Origin: Clostridia bacterium
GTDB taxonomy: Bacteria > Bacillota > Clostridia > Christensenellales > UBA1242
Reading direction: 5' to 3'
DNA length: 47,554 nt
Assembly (NCBI GenBank): GCA_017501645.1
Contig: JAFVWN010000012.1
Location: forward strand, 1-47,554
Position numbers and translations under genes: made by a program. Shown here piece by piece: positions 8,166 through 16,111 of this stretch (its first letter is position 1; every line of letters starts with the position of its first letter). The notes under the pieces are model-generated. The model saw only the letters and a program-made list of their open reading frames with translations. It did no database searches and was not told where the DNA came from.

Positions 8166-8225
8166 AAGAATGATGAATTAAGGATTATTAATTATACAAG
8201 TAAATTTAACTCCAATTAACTTGGT
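8166..8225. repeat. Direct repeat copy B (about 60 bp)
   Basis: Second copy of the repeat at 8053-8114, offset 113 bp. The strongest match covers 8166-8204. Confidence 0.85.
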
Positions 8226-8251
8226 TGTTTGAGTTAATTTTGTGAAAAAAT

Positions 8252-8287
8252 AAAAAACACAAACTAATTTTTTAAGTTTGTGCTTTT
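8252..8287 (-). terminator. Terminator of the DUF4364 gene
   Basis: CACAAACT (8258-8265) pairs with AGTTTGTG (8275-8282). Read on the minus strand, the hairpin is followed by TTTTTTA and lies right after the stop codon at 8288. Confidence 0.85.
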
Positions 8288-8818
8288 TTATTGGTCTATT
8301 AAAATGTCATACAATGCACCGTAAGTTTGACCAGCTTTTTCTTCCCACTTGTTAAAAATAACTTTTGCAATTCCGCGGTTTGGAACATTAAGTTTAAGTT
8401 CCATTCGTGTTCCAATAGGGTCGCTTATTCGCATCAATACAGTATAAGAACCGTCTGCGTTTTTAAAGTAGTCGCTAAAATATTCTTGCTTTCTTCTAAA
8501 AGACTGACGATTGTCTCTTGCGAAGCAAATAATTTCATCTCTTAAGCTTGCAGGTATTTTCATAAAGAAATATCCAACACAAGATTTTCCGTCTGCGGTA
8601 AGAGTATAATATTGTTCGCCTGAGTTGTTTGTTGAAACAACTACGAATCCGTTGTCAATCAAGTCAAGCAATACCTCTTTGCAGGTGAGGTAACTAAGCC
8701 ATGAATTTCTATTACAACAAACATCTGTTATGGTTGTTTCTGTTAGTGGTATTTCCATTCGTTCAAAAACATAAAGCAAAACAAGTTTGCTTACAGTAGT
8801 GTTATTTGAAACATTCAT
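8288..8818 (-). CDS. DUF4364 family winged-helix protein
   Basis: 176 residues with the DUF4364 arrangement: an N-terminal winged-helix-like segment (SKLVLLYVFERMEIPLTETT, then a recognition-helix region and YYTLTADG) followed by a C-terminal alpha/beta domain ending near the terminus. This family is almost confined to Clostridia and is thought to be transcriptional; its targets are not known. Strong ribosome binding site AAGGAGAGG and an extended -10 promoter lie upstream. It stands alone, divergent from the gene at 9017. Confidence 0.8.
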   Translation of the reverse strand: MNVSNNTTVSKLVLLYVFERMEIPLTETTITDVCCNRNSWLSYLTCKEVLLDLIDNGFVVVSTNNSGEQYYTLTADGKSCVGYFFMKIPASLRDEIICFARDNRQSFRRKQEYFSDYFKNADGSYTVLMRISDPIGTRMELKLNVPNRGIAKVIFNKWEEKAGQTYGALYDILIDQ

Positions 8819-8850
8819 AACTTGACCTCTCCTTAATCATATTCTTGACT

Positions 8851-8879
8851 ATTATAGCACAGTCATAAAAAAAAATAAA
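8851..8879 (-). promoter_or_regulatory. Promoter of the DUF4364 gene
   Basis: On the minus strand, an extended -10 TGC-TATAAT (hexamer at 8851-8856) with a poor -35 (TTTATT at 8874-8879) at 17 bp. Confidence 0.65.
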
Positions 8880-8940
8880 GGCTTTATACACTTTTTTGTA
8901 TGATTTTATCTTCTTTCTTAAATAAATTTGTTAAAATCGT

Positions 8941-8970
8941 TTGTTGTAATAGATTTATATATGTTAGAAT
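8941..8970 (+). promoter_or_regulatory. Predicted promoter of the 9017 gene
   Basis: Extended -10 TG-T-TAGAAT (hexamer 8965-8970) with TTGTTG at 8941-8946, 18-bp spacer. Confidence 0.5.
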
Positions 8971-9016
8971 AGTATAAATAGGGATATTATAGCATATTTG
9001 TATAGGTGATGATATT

Positions 9017-9748
9017 ATGACTGAGGAAAAGATTTTAGAAGAAATTAAAACTTTTACAGATGCTTGTGAAAAGATGGCGTCTTCAAAGTTTATTATGATT
9101 GATAAGAGGATTGGTGATGTCCTTAAATCTATAGCTCAAACAGAGCTTGTTTTTGATGTTGTTAAAGAATGTATGTTTAACTTCAATTTTGAAAGAGAGT
9201 GGAGAACAGCAACTTCAAAAGTTGGATACTTATTGCCACCAGAAGAATCTCATAGATTTATTGCTTTTGTTTTTGCAATACTTAATCTTATTGACGATAA
9301 AAAAATTAGTGCTAGTGATTTCTTGTCTAAGTATTTCTCTAAAACAGAAACAGAAGCTGGCCCATATAGTGATTTTTGTCAAATGCTTGTTATTAAGTTT
9401 AAAAACTTAATTGTTGCCAAACTTTTAAATAAGACAGAAGTGCAACCAGAACAAAAACCAAAGGTTGTTGTGAATATTGATAAAGATATTATGTCTCGCT
9501 TGGGCTTTTTAGCTAAAGACCTTAAAGACTATGTTCAAGGACTTAAAAAAGTAAAAAAGAGTTCTGTTACAAAAGGTGAACTTATAGAAATTATAAACGG
9601 CCTTATCTTAGCAATTAAGAATGAAGACGGAAAATATGTTAAAGCTTTTGTTACAGCAATAAAAGCTGGACACGGTAAAGATAAAGAAATTGAGGCTAGA
9701 CTTGTTGAGATTTTAGATATTGTTGATAAGAGTTTTATTGACGCATAG
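9017..9748 (+). CDS. Hypothetical protein, 243 residues
   Basis: Not recognised. It is a soluble, largely helical, Lys/Glu/Asp-rich protein. A first helical part (about 1-135) and a second (about 155-243) are joined by a charged, Pro/Gln-containing linker (EVQPEQKPK). No signal peptide, membrane helix or catalytic motif is visible. ATG 9017 is preceded by AGGTGAT. It is followed after 13 bases by a small coiled-coil gene, which shares its transcript up to the terminator at 10031, so the two products may work together. Confidence 0.75.
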   Translation: MTEEKILEEIKTFTDACEKMASSKFIMIDKRIGDVLKSIAQTELVFDVVKECMFNFNFEREWRTATSKVGYLLPPEESHRFIAFVFAILNLIDDKKISASDFLSKYFSKTETEAGPYSDFCQMLVIKFKNLIVAKLLNKTEVQPEQKPKVVVNIDKDIMSRLGFLAKDLKDYVQGLKKVKKSSVTKGELIEIINGLILAIKNEDGKYVKAFVTAIKAGHGKDKEIEARLVEILDIVDKSFIDA

Positions 9749-9761
9749 TTTGGAGGTTTTT

Positions 9762-10028
9762 ATGACTGACGAAGAGAAATTAGAACGAGTTAATAAAGAT
9801 ATTGATGATGCTCAAAGGGCTTATGCTGAAGAGTGTGCAAAACTTGCAAATCAACCAGGATTTGACCAATATTCTAAAAAGTGGCAAAAAAAGATTGATA
9901 AAATTGCAGACAAGTATTCAAGGATTTTGTATCCTTTGCAAGTTGAACACGAGGAAATAAGAGAACGCATCAATGATGCAGAAGAAGAGAATAGAAAAAA
10001 GCAATATACAGGTTCATACCAAGAATAA
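9762..10028 (+). CDS. Small charged coiled-coil protein, 88 residues
   Basis: The product begins MTDEEKLERVNKDIDDA and is almost entirely alpha-helical and charged, with heptad-like spacing of hydrophobic residues. The frame runs back to 9720 inside the preceding gene, but TTTGGAGG at 9749-9756 sits correctly for ATG 9762. No domain recognised. Co-transcribed with the 9017 gene. Confidence 0.75.
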   Translation: MTDEEKLERVNKDIDDAQRAYAEECAKLANQPGFDQYSKKWQKKIDKIADKYSRILYPLQVEHEEIRERINDAEEENRKKQYTGSYQE

Positions 10029-10030
10029 TA

Positions 10031-10059
10031 AAAAGCACCAACATTATGGTGCTTTTATT
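10031..10059 (+). terminator. Terminator of the 9017-9762 operon
   Basis: AAAAGCACCA (10031-10040) / TGGTGCTTTT (10047-10056) around a 6-base loop, preceded by an A-run. Confidence 0.9.
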
Positions 10060-10111
10060 TATGTAAAAAAACAATATAAAGACGAGTTGTGTATTGTCTT
10101 GAATGCTTAAC

Positions 10112-10270
10112 AAAGAACTCGCCTAAAAGACGAGTCCTTATTTTGTGGTAGTTCGAGATAATACTCGCCACTAGTTGTTTATTGTGATAATAAAAAAGTT
10201 AAGTTGTATTGATTATATAATTTCTCATTTGATTTATATTTGGCTCGTGTTCTCGTGGAATTTCATAAAA
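10112..10270. repeat. Tandem repeat unit 1 (159 bp) beside tRNA-Glu
   Basis: Starts with the hairpin sequence AAAGAACTCGCC...GACGAG and contains a second small inverted pair (GTGG..CGAG / CTCG..CCAC around 10146-10171). Unit 2 repeats it with only a few differences. No gene is seen in the 433 bases between 10029 and the tRNA. Confidence 0.9.
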
Positions 10271-10427
10271 AAAGAACTCGCCATAAAGACGGAGTTCTTA
10301 TTTTGTGGTAGTTCGAGATAATACTCGCCACTAGTTGTTTATTGTGATAATAAAGAAGTTAAGCTGTATTGATTATATAATTTCTCATTTGATTTATATT
10401 TGGCTCGTGTTCTCGTGGAATTTCATA
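10271..10427. repeat. Tandem repeat unit 2 (157 bp)
   Basis: Near-identical to unit 1 over its whole length. The hairpin that begins each unit recurs a third time at 10428, where it serves as the tRNA terminator. Confidence 0.9.
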
Positions 10428-10456
10428 AAAGAACTCGCCATAAAGACGAGTTCTTT
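10428..10456 (-). terminator. Terminator of tRNA-Glu
   Basis: AAGAACTCG / CGAGTTCTT hairpin. On the minus strand it lies just past the tRNA CCA end and is followed by TTTTAT. It is the founding or third copy of the repeat hairpin. Confidence 0.75.
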
Positions 10457-10461
10457 CAATA

Positions 10462-10536
10462 TGGTAGCACCACGGAGAATCGAACTCCGGTCCCCAGCGT
10501 GAGAGGCTGGTGTCCTAGCCGCTAGACTATGATGCC
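10462..10536 (-). tRNA. tRNA-Glu (anticodon CTC)
   Basis: 75-nt cloverleaf: acceptor GGCATCA/TGGTGCT, discriminator A, encoded CCA; D-arm GTC...GAC; anticodon stem CCAGC/GCTGG with loop CTCTCAC giving anticodon CTC (reads GAG); T-arm CGGAG-TTCGATT-CTCCG. The first acceptor pair is G-U. Confidence 0.95.
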
Positions 10537-10554
10537 ATATCTGTTAACGGAAGG

Positions 10555-10583
10555 ATTATAACACAAGTTTTAAATACTTGCAA
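10555..10583 (-). promoter_or_regulatory. Promoter of tRNA-Glu
   Basis: On the minus strand, TTGCAA (10578-10583), 17-bp spacer, perfect TATAAT (10555-10560), 18 bases before the mature 5' end. Confidence 0.85.
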
Positions 10584-10670
10584 TAGTTTTTTGGTGTTTT
10601 TTTTATTTTTTTATTTTTTTGAACTGAAGAATTTTTATAAATAAATATATTAATAAATATCATTATTATT

Positions 10671-10698
10671 TTGAAATTTGTCAAAATTATGCTATACT
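10671..10698 (+). promoter_or_regulatory. Promoter of the HAD hydrolase gene
   Basis: TTGAAA (10671-10676), 16-bp spacer, extended -10 TGC-TATACT (hexamer 10693-10698). Confidence 0.65.
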
Positions 10699-10718
10699 TG
10701 TAAAAAAGAGGGTGTTTT

Positions 10719-11360
10719 ATGATAAAAAATGTCATTTTTGATTTAGATGGTGTAATTCGTGGGTATAAAAACTTGAAGATGAAAAAGCTTTTTTCTAAAA
10801 AGCAAGCAAAGGCATATCCCAAGTACAAGAATAAAAGAATAAGAGAGGTCCTTGCAAGGTATAAAAAACTAAAGATTTTTGAAGATTTTGACCTAAACCT
10901 TGTTTCAAAACAACAATTACTTGACGAAGTGTATAAAGATGCAATTGACCCAGAAGATGTAATAGAACTGGCGTATAATTATCCTTTTGTGCCAAGAAAC
11001 AACTTTGTTTACAAAAAAGTTTTTAAACTTATTAAAAGACTTAAAAAACAAGGTTACAAACTTTATATTTTATCAAATATGAATAAAGACATTGTTTCTA
11101 TAGTCCCTGAATTTTTAAATCTTTCATTATTTGATGATGTGATTTTTTCTTGTAACATAGGTTTAGTTAAACCATATACAGAAATCTATGAGTATGTTGT
11201 TAAAAAATGGAAGATTATTCCAGAAGAAAGTATATTTATTGATGATAAAGCCGTTAATTTAGAAGAATTTTCAAAACTGGGTGGAAATGTTTTTCATTTT
11301 GATTACAAAAGAGAGCGGGAGTCGGTAAAAATGCTTTATAATAAGATTAAAAATGCTTAA
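10719..11360 (+). CDS. HAD-superfamily hydrolase (phosphatase-like)
   Basis: 213 residues with all four HAD motifs: D8-x-D10 (FDLDGV), S119 (ILSNM), K151 (GLVKP) and D175/D176 (FIDDKAVN). The helical cap between motifs I and II puts it in HAD subfamily IA, which contains small-molecule phosphatases and related enzymes. The first 60 residues are unusually Lys/Arg-rich. Substrate cannot be read from sequence. Preceded by AGAGGG and its own promoter; a terminator follows. Confidence 0.88.
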   Translation: MIKNVIFDLDGVIRGYKNLKMKKLFSKKQAKAYPKYKNKRIREVLARYKKLKIFEDFDLNLVSKQQLLDEVYKDAIDPEDVIELAYNYPFVPRNNFVYKKVFKLIKRLKKQGYKLYILSNMNKDIVSIVPEFLNLSLFDDVIFSCNIGLVKPYTEIYEYVVKKWKIIPEESIFIDDKAVNLEEFSKLGGNVFHFDYKRERESVKMLYNKIKNA

Positions 11361-11382
11361 TATTTTTATTCTTATGATTAAT

Positions 11383-11414
11383 AAACAGCAATTTTTTAAG
11401 TTGCTGTTTTTTAT
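11383..11414 (+). terminator. Terminator after the HAD gene
   Basis: AAACAGCAA (11383-11391) / TTGCTGTTT (11401-11409) and a T-run. Confidence 0.88.
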
Positions 11415-11423
11415 ATAAAAATA

Positions 11424-11452
11424 TTGTGCTTTTTGGTGAATATTGTTATAAT
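11424..11452 (+). promoter_or_regulatory. Predicted promoter giving a leaderless comEC message
   Basis: Perfect -10 TATAAT at 11447-11452, weak -35 TTGTGC at 11424-11429, 17-bp spacer. The expected start point is at the ATG at 11460, and there is no ribosome binding site. Confidence 0.6.
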
Positions 11453-11459
11453 TAGGAAT

Positions 11460-13028
11460 ATGGAAAGTAAAAGATTTTTCAATTATAGACCAATGCTTTC
11501 AATATGCTTGTTTTTTATTGCAGGCATTATTTGTGTTGTCAATTTTTATATTGGAAAAGCTTTTAATATTGTTCTTGCAAGTTTGATGATTGCAAGTTTT
11601 GTCACTACATTCATAATTAAGTTAATAAAAGCAAAAGAACTTAAACTTTTTAAAAGTTTGTCGATTTCAATTGCTTTTATAATGGCCGTAATAATGTCAG
11701 TTTGTTTTGTTGAGGTATACAACAACAGAAAATCCTATGATGGTGAATATTTTGTTAATGCGAGAGTTTGTGAAAGAACCTATTTTAGCAGTAAAGGAAA
11801 AGTTGTTGTAACACTTGATAATGTGTATGTTACAAATTATAAAACATTGGAAAAAGAAGAACTTAAAGGTAAAGTTCGTCTTTATCTTGAAGAAGATGAC
11901 AATAGATGTTTTGATTTTGTTGTAGGTGAGGAAATTTCTGGAAATCTTGAACTTATGAATGTTAAGTTATTTGATGAAGACAGAAATAATTTCTCATTAT
12001 TTAATAGAAAAGTATATGTGCTTGGTTTTGGAAGAGAAGATGATGTATACTCTAAAAACAAAATTAATACCACATTTGTTGAAAAGATTAAAAACAAAGT
12101 AAAATCTTCATTAGATGCAAATTTGAGTGAAGATTACAGCGAACTTGCATATACAATGCTTTTTGGTGATAAAGCAGGGCTAGATGGAGAAATAAGAATT
12201 AATTATACTGCAGGTGGGATAGGGCATTTACTTGCAATAAGTGGTTTACATATTGGATTTATTGTAACAATGTTGTCCTTTTTCCTCAAGAAGTTAAAAG
12301 CAAATAGAATGGTTACATTTTGGGTTATAATTTGCGTGGTGTTTGTTTATGCGTTAATTTGTGGATTTACTGTTTCGGTGACAAGAGCTTTTATAATGAC
12401 GGCTGTTATGCTTTATGCAAAATTAAGGTTCTTTCAATATGATAGTTTGTCTTCTCTTAGCGTTGCAGGACTTATCATCCTAATCACAAACCCAATGTGG
12501 CTGTTTGATGCAGGTTTTCAGTTGAGTTTTCTTGCAGTTTTATCAATTATTGTTCTTTCTCCTATATTTACAAGATTTTTGAGCAAATACTTTAGCAAGA
12601 AACTTGCAAGTTCAGTCGCTGTTTGTTTATCTGCACAAATAGGCGTTGTTCCTGTAATGATGGGAACTTTTTCTACCTTTTCAGTATTCTCTGTTGTTAC
12701 AAACTTAATTTGTATTCCAATTGCAAGCATTGCATATATGATTTTGTTTGTGTCTGTGTTATTGAGTTTAATTATTCCTGCCCTTGGCGTATTTGCATAT
12801 CTATTTGAATTGTTAATGCGTATAGTTACAGGTGTTAGCAGTATTATTGGTTCAATAAATCTTATTAATGTTGAATCTTGGACATTAATTTTGTTTTCAT
12901 TTGTGTTGCTTGCTTGTTGTATTTTTGTGAGCGACTATCTATTCTTAAAAAAGAAATCGAAAAAAATAGCAGTCATAACATCACTTGCTTGTGTTTTTGT
13001 GAGTTTTGCTATGATTTTTATCGTATAA
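11460..13028 (+). CDS. comEC: ComEC/Rec2-type DNA uptake channel, short form
   Basis: 522 residues with about ten membrane segments. After two N-terminal helices comes an extracellular OB-like part (DUF4131 region, about 60-210), then the Competence domain with HLLAISGLHIGF near residue 255 and the conserved NPMWLFDAGFQLSFLAVLSI. It ends right after the membrane domain: the C-terminal metallo-beta-lactamase-like domain of full-length ComEC (about 750 residues) is missing. The frame extends upstream to 11424, but ATG 11460 fits the promoter and the natural N-terminus. In Firmicutes comEC commonly precedes holA and rpsT, as here. Role: translocating single-stranded DNA across the membrane during transformation (family knowledge). 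Confidence 0.9.
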   Translation: MESKRFFNYRPMLSICLFFIAGIICVVNFYIGKAFNIVLASLMIASFVTTFIIKLIKAKELKLFKSLSISIAFIMAVIMSVCFVEVYNNRKSYDGEYFVNARVCERTYFSSKGKVVVTLDNVYVTNYKTLEKEELKGKVRLYLEEDDNRCFDFVVGEEISGNLELMNVKLFDEDRNNFSLFNRKVYVLGFGREDDVYSKNKINTTFVEKIKNKVKSSLDANLSEDYSELAYTMLFGDKAGLDGEIRINYTAGGIGHLLAISGLHIGFIVTMLSFFLKKLKANRMVTFWVIICVVFVYALICGFTVSVTRAFIMTAVMLYAKLRFFQYDSLSSLSVAGLIILITNPMWLFDAGFQLSFLAVLSIIVLSPIFTRFLSKYFSKKLASSVAVCLSAQIGVVPVMMGTFSTFSVFSVVTNLICIPIASIAYMILFVSVLLSLIIPALGVFAYLFELLMRIVTGVSSIIGSINLINVESWTLILFSFVLLACCIFVSDYLFLKKKSKKIAVITSLACVFVSFAMIFIV

Positions 13029-13033
13029 TTGAC

Positions 13034-13062
13034 TTTACTTTAGTGTCAAATTTTGTTACAAT
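13034..13062 (+). promoter_or_regulatory. Predicted promoter for holA
   Basis: TTTACT (13034-13039), 17-bp spacer, TACAAT (13057-13062), located in the short gap behind comEC. Confidence 0.5.
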
Positions 13063-13082
13063 ACTATCTAGAGGAACAAAAA

Positions 13083-14063
13083 GTGAAATTCATTGAGCTA
13101 AAAAAAGATTTGGAAAAAAATATTCGCCCTGCATACCTCATTAACGGAAATGATAGGTATTTGTGTTATAATGCCTTAGAAATGATTAAAAAAGCACTTG
13201 GCATTACTCTTGTTGAAATGAATGAGGTTATAATGTCTGGCGATAGCGTTACTAAAGAAGATATTGCAAGGTCTGCAAGCATTTTTCCATTTGCTGATAA
13301 TTACAGGCTTATTCAGGTTAATGATTATAGTGCAAAGGCGAAGTCTAAGCTTGGCGGGGATGAACTTCTTGATTATCTTAAAAATCCAATGAATGAAACA
13401 GTTCTTGTCTTCTTTAATCTTGAAGGCACAGATGCTTTAAAGCCATATATGCAGTATTTAACAGCCATTGATTGTGATAAGCTAGACGAATCAACAATAA
13501 GGTCTGTTTTGGCAAGTAAGGTGGCAAAAAGCGGTGCAAAAATGTCTAGAGAGGCTATTGATACTTTAGTTCTTTATTGTAATAATGATATGGCAAGAAT
13601 AACTAGTGAACTTGACAAACTTATTTGTTTCGCTGGAGAGAAAGAGATAACAAAAAATGATGTTTCAAGTCTTGTTGTTCAGGATAAAGAATATCAAGTT
13701 TATGAACTTGCAGAGTTTATTGCTAGAGGAGAAAAGGTTAAAGCCTTAGACTTAATATTTACTCTTTCAAAGAGTGGTTATTCAGGTTTTTCACTTTTGA
13801 CACCGCTATACAACAATTATAGAAGGGCATTGTTTGTTGCTATAAATAAAGATAAAGCAGATGATGAAATAGCATCATTACTTGGTGTTAAACCATATGC
13901 TATAAAGATGGTGAAAAATCAAGTTAGATATTTTACTCCAAAGAAACTAAAAACCATTGTTGATATGCTTTATGAGGCAGACAGGAATATAAAAACTGGT
14001 AAAATAAAAGAAGAGGTTGCTATAAAAACTGTAACTTTAAATATACTAAATATAAGAGGTTGA
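13083..14063 (+). CDS. holA: DNA polymerase III delta subunit
   Basis: 326 residues, the usual length. It shows the HolA fold: N-terminal AAA+-like domain with AYLINGNDRYL near residue 17 and a degenerate nucleotide site, the Walker-B-like VLVFFNLEG region near residue 108, then KLICFAGEKEITKNDV and the C-terminal collar part. The subunit opens the beta clamp within the clamp loader. GTG 13083 is chosen because GAGG at 13071-13074 lies 8 bases before it; the frame also reaches a TTG at 13053 that has no ribosome binding site. Confidence 0.9.
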   Translation: MKFIELKKDLEKNIRPAYLINGNDRYLCYNALEMIKKALGITLVEMNEVIMSGDSVTKEDIARSASIFPFADNYRLIQVNDYSAKAKSKLGGDELLDYLKNPMNETVLVFFNLEGTDALKPYMQYLTAIDCDKLDESTIRSVLASKVAKSGAKMSREAIDTLVLYCNNDMARITSELDKLICFAGEKEITKNDVSSLVVQDKEYQVYELAEFIARGEKVKALDLIFTLSKSGYSGFSLLTPLYNNYRRALFVAINKDKADDEIASLLGVKPYAIKMVKNQVRYFTPKKLKTIVDMLYEADRNIKTGKIKEEVAIKTVTLNILNIRG

Positions 14064-14064
14064 A

Positions 14065-14646
14065 ATGCAAAATAATCAAATCAAGCAACTTAATATTGAT
14101 GAAAAACACATTTTTGTTAAACCAAGAGGAATTCTTGGTCGTGTTTTGCCGGTGCTTCTTTTTGTTTCATTTTTATGGCTAAATTTTTATGACACTTTAG
14201 CAGAAGTAAATAACTTCTCAACAAACTTCTCTGGGATGGAGGGGGCAGGGGCAAGTATTTGTTTCTATGTATTTATTCAAGGGCTTATTAGCTATATTGT
14301 TTTTGAATTTTTATTCTTTATTTATAGATTTTGCCTAGGTTTTTCTATATATTCATTTATGATTCCTAAGTATGTTTTGATAGATAAATTTAGGGGTTGG
14401 TATATTGTAAGGAATTTGGTGTTAGGATTGTTCTTTAATTTAAGATTTTTCTTCCCATATATTGGAACATATCTTTGTGTTATAGAACTTATATGTAATT
14501 TAGTTCTTATTATTTGCTTATATTATGACCTCCAAAAAGAATATGTAGAACCTTTAGTTGGTCAATTTGTTTTCAAAACACTTGCGTTGCCTGTTGTTTT
14601 GTATGAAATTTATTATGTTATAAAGCTAATGGCAGGTGTGTTATGA
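14065..14646 (+). CDS. Polytopic membrane protein, 193 residues, unknown function
   Basis: The product has about four or five hydrophobic segments (around 27-43, 68-95, 107-135, 140-158, 170-190) with Phe/Tyr-rich helices. No family recognised. It starts one base after the holA stop, has AGAGG as ribosome binding site, and its stop overlaps the start of the M28-like gene (ATG at 14643). The three genes are therefore translationally coupled, suggesting a link with the membrane-anchored M28-like protein rather than with replication. Confidence 0.8.
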   Translation: MQNNQIKQLNIDEKHIFVKPRGILGRVLPVLLFVSFLWLNFYDTLAEVNNFSTNFSGMEGAGASICFYVFIQGLISYIVFEFLFFIYRFCLGFSIYSFMIPKYVLIDKFRGWYIVRNLVLGLFFNLRFFFPYIGTYLCVIELICNLVLIICLYYDLQKEYVEPLVGQFVFKTLALPVVLYEIYYVIKLMAGVL

Positions 14647-16034
14647 GTAAGATAAAGAAAGTTTTTTCTATGGTTTTATTCGTGCTTTTCAGTTTTCTTA
14701 TACCTCTGGGCTCTTTTTCAACAAGAGCATATGCAGAAAACCGAGTGCATAATATAGACGAGCAACAAATAAAGCAGGATTTACAAACAGAACTTGAATT
14801 ACTTGTGGAAAGTGGAGTGTCTCAAGATTTGAAAGAAAGAGATTTTAGAGTTCCGGGAAGCAAAGAAGAATATAAAACTGCGGTTTATATATATGAAAGA
14901 ATGCAAGGATTGTCTAACTTTTTACCTGTTAATGATGGTGCAACTATTGATGGGATTCAAAGTTTCAACTTTGAAAGTAATGTTTCAGGAAACAATGAAA
15001 CCTCTCAAAATATAATTTTTAGAAAAGAGAGTTCTGGTGATAAAAAAGTTGTATTATGTGCACATTATGATTCTAAGTATGTGTATAAGGTTGAAGAAAA
15101 TCCTGATACTGGAAAAAATCAAAAAGTAGAAGTTATTAATGATGGAATAAATGATAATGCTGGTAGTGTTGCTTTACTTTTGACGCTTGCTAAAAATCTT
15201 GATTTAGTCTCTTTTGACATTGGCTTTGATATAGAAATTGTATTTTTTGGGGCAGGGACAGATGATTATGCAGGTTCTAAAATTTATAATCAAGGCAAGA
15301 CAAATGAAGATTGCGAAAAAACTTTACTTGTTATAAATTTTGATAAGATTGTTGTGGGTGATTATATCTATACCTATGTTAATGAGTTCAAAACACCACA
15401 AGAAACTTATTTTAATAAATTTTTAAAAGGTGGAGATTTTAAAGAATTTAAAAACATTAATGCTGTAGAGGTAAATTCTTCATCTGTCAACGGACTAAGT
15501 TATACTCATATAGGCTTACAAAGTGACCATTCAGTATTTATGGAAAGAAATGTTAATGTGTTGAACTTCTTTAGTGGTAATTATGAAAATCCTTTAACAA
15601 TTGGTTACAATGAAAAAGAAAATGGCAAAAATGTAACTTGTACTGAAAATGACAGTTATTCTTACATTTTAACAAATTATCCTCAAATGTATGATAGGCT
15701 ATTTGATGTATATGAAGGTGTTGATAAAATTCTTTTTGATTCAAACTTTGTTGTTCAAATGGAAAAGCCTAACAATCTTGAAGAAAAATATGAGTTTTGG
15801 ACAAATGAGAAATTGGCAGTTCTAATAACGCTTATTTTGTTGTTTGTATTCGCATTTATTTACTTTGTCATTTACCATAATTTGCTTAAAAAGAGTGCAA
15901 AAAGAGCAACTGAAAATGTAATTGAAAAACTTGTTATAAAAATATCTTCAAATATGGAAGAGGGGAACAAAGAAATAACTGACCTTATAGATGACAAAAT
16001 CAATAGAGACATTGATAAAAAAGATAAAGAATAA
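14643..16034 (+). CDS. Membrane-anchored M28-like peptidase homolog, probably atypical at the active site
   Basis: 463 residues. Signal peptide (cleavage near RAYA, residues 28-31), an M28/Zn-aminopeptidase-like extracytoplasmic domain (about 60-375), a membrane helix (about 393-414) and a charged helical cytoplasmic tail. M28 metal ligands are recognisable at H141/D143 (AHYD), D171 (NDNAGS), D234 (INFDKI) and H296 (QSDHSVF). The place where the family has its Glu-Glu pair (AEExGLxGS) reads AGTDDYAGS here (residues 204-212), so both Glu, the catalytic base and a metal ligand, appear to be replaced. It may be a non-catalytic binding protein or use a shifted acidic pair (D207/D208). Translationally coupled to the upstream membrane protein. 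Confidence 0.78.
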   Translation: MSKIKKVFSMVLFVLFSFLIPLGSFSTRAYAENRVHNIDEQQIKQDLQTELELLVESGVSQDLKERDFRVPGSKEEYKTAVYIYERMQGLSNFLPVNDGATIDGIQSFNFESNVSGNNETSQNIIFRKESSGDKKVVLCAHYDSKYVYKVEENPDTGKNQKVEVINDGINDNAGSVALLLTLAKNLDLVSFDIGFDIEIVFFGAGTDDYAGSKIYNQGKTNEDCEKTLLVINFDKIVVGDYIYTYVNEFKTPQETYFNKFLKGGDFKEFKNINAVEVNSSSVNGLSYTHIGLQSDHSVFMERNVNVLNFFSGNYENPLTIGYNEKENGKNVTCTENDSYSYILTNYPQMYDRLFDVYEGVDKILFDSNFVVQMEKPNNLEEKYEFWTNEKLAVLITLILLFVFAFIYFVIYHNLLKKSAKRATENVIEKLVIKISSNMEEGNKEITDLIDDKINRDIDKKDKE

Positions 16035-16040
16035 TACACA

Positions 16041-16072
16041 AGAGAAAAGATATCAGTCTTTTCTCTTTTTTT
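16041..16072 (+). terminator. Terminator of the comEC-holA-M28 segment
   Basis: Perfect AGAGAAAAGA (16041-16050) / TCTTTTCTCT (16057-16066) stem, 6-base loop, T-run. Confidence 0.92.
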
Positions 16073-16075
16073 ATG

Positions 16076-16106
16076 TTTACACAAAAAGAAATGAAAAACA
16101 TATAAT
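16076..16106 (+). promoter_or_regulatory. Predicted promoter giving a leaderless murI message
   Basis: Perfect -10 TATAAT at 16101-16106 and -35 TTTACA at 16076-16081 (19-bp spacer). The ATG at 16112 falls at the expected start point; no ribosome binding site is present. Confidence 0.55.
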
Positions 16107-16111
16107 AAATT

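Noticed and set aside
10112..10456. Possible CRISPR array
   Set aside because: Units of 157-159 bp are repeated as wholes with no unique spacers, and no cas genes are present.
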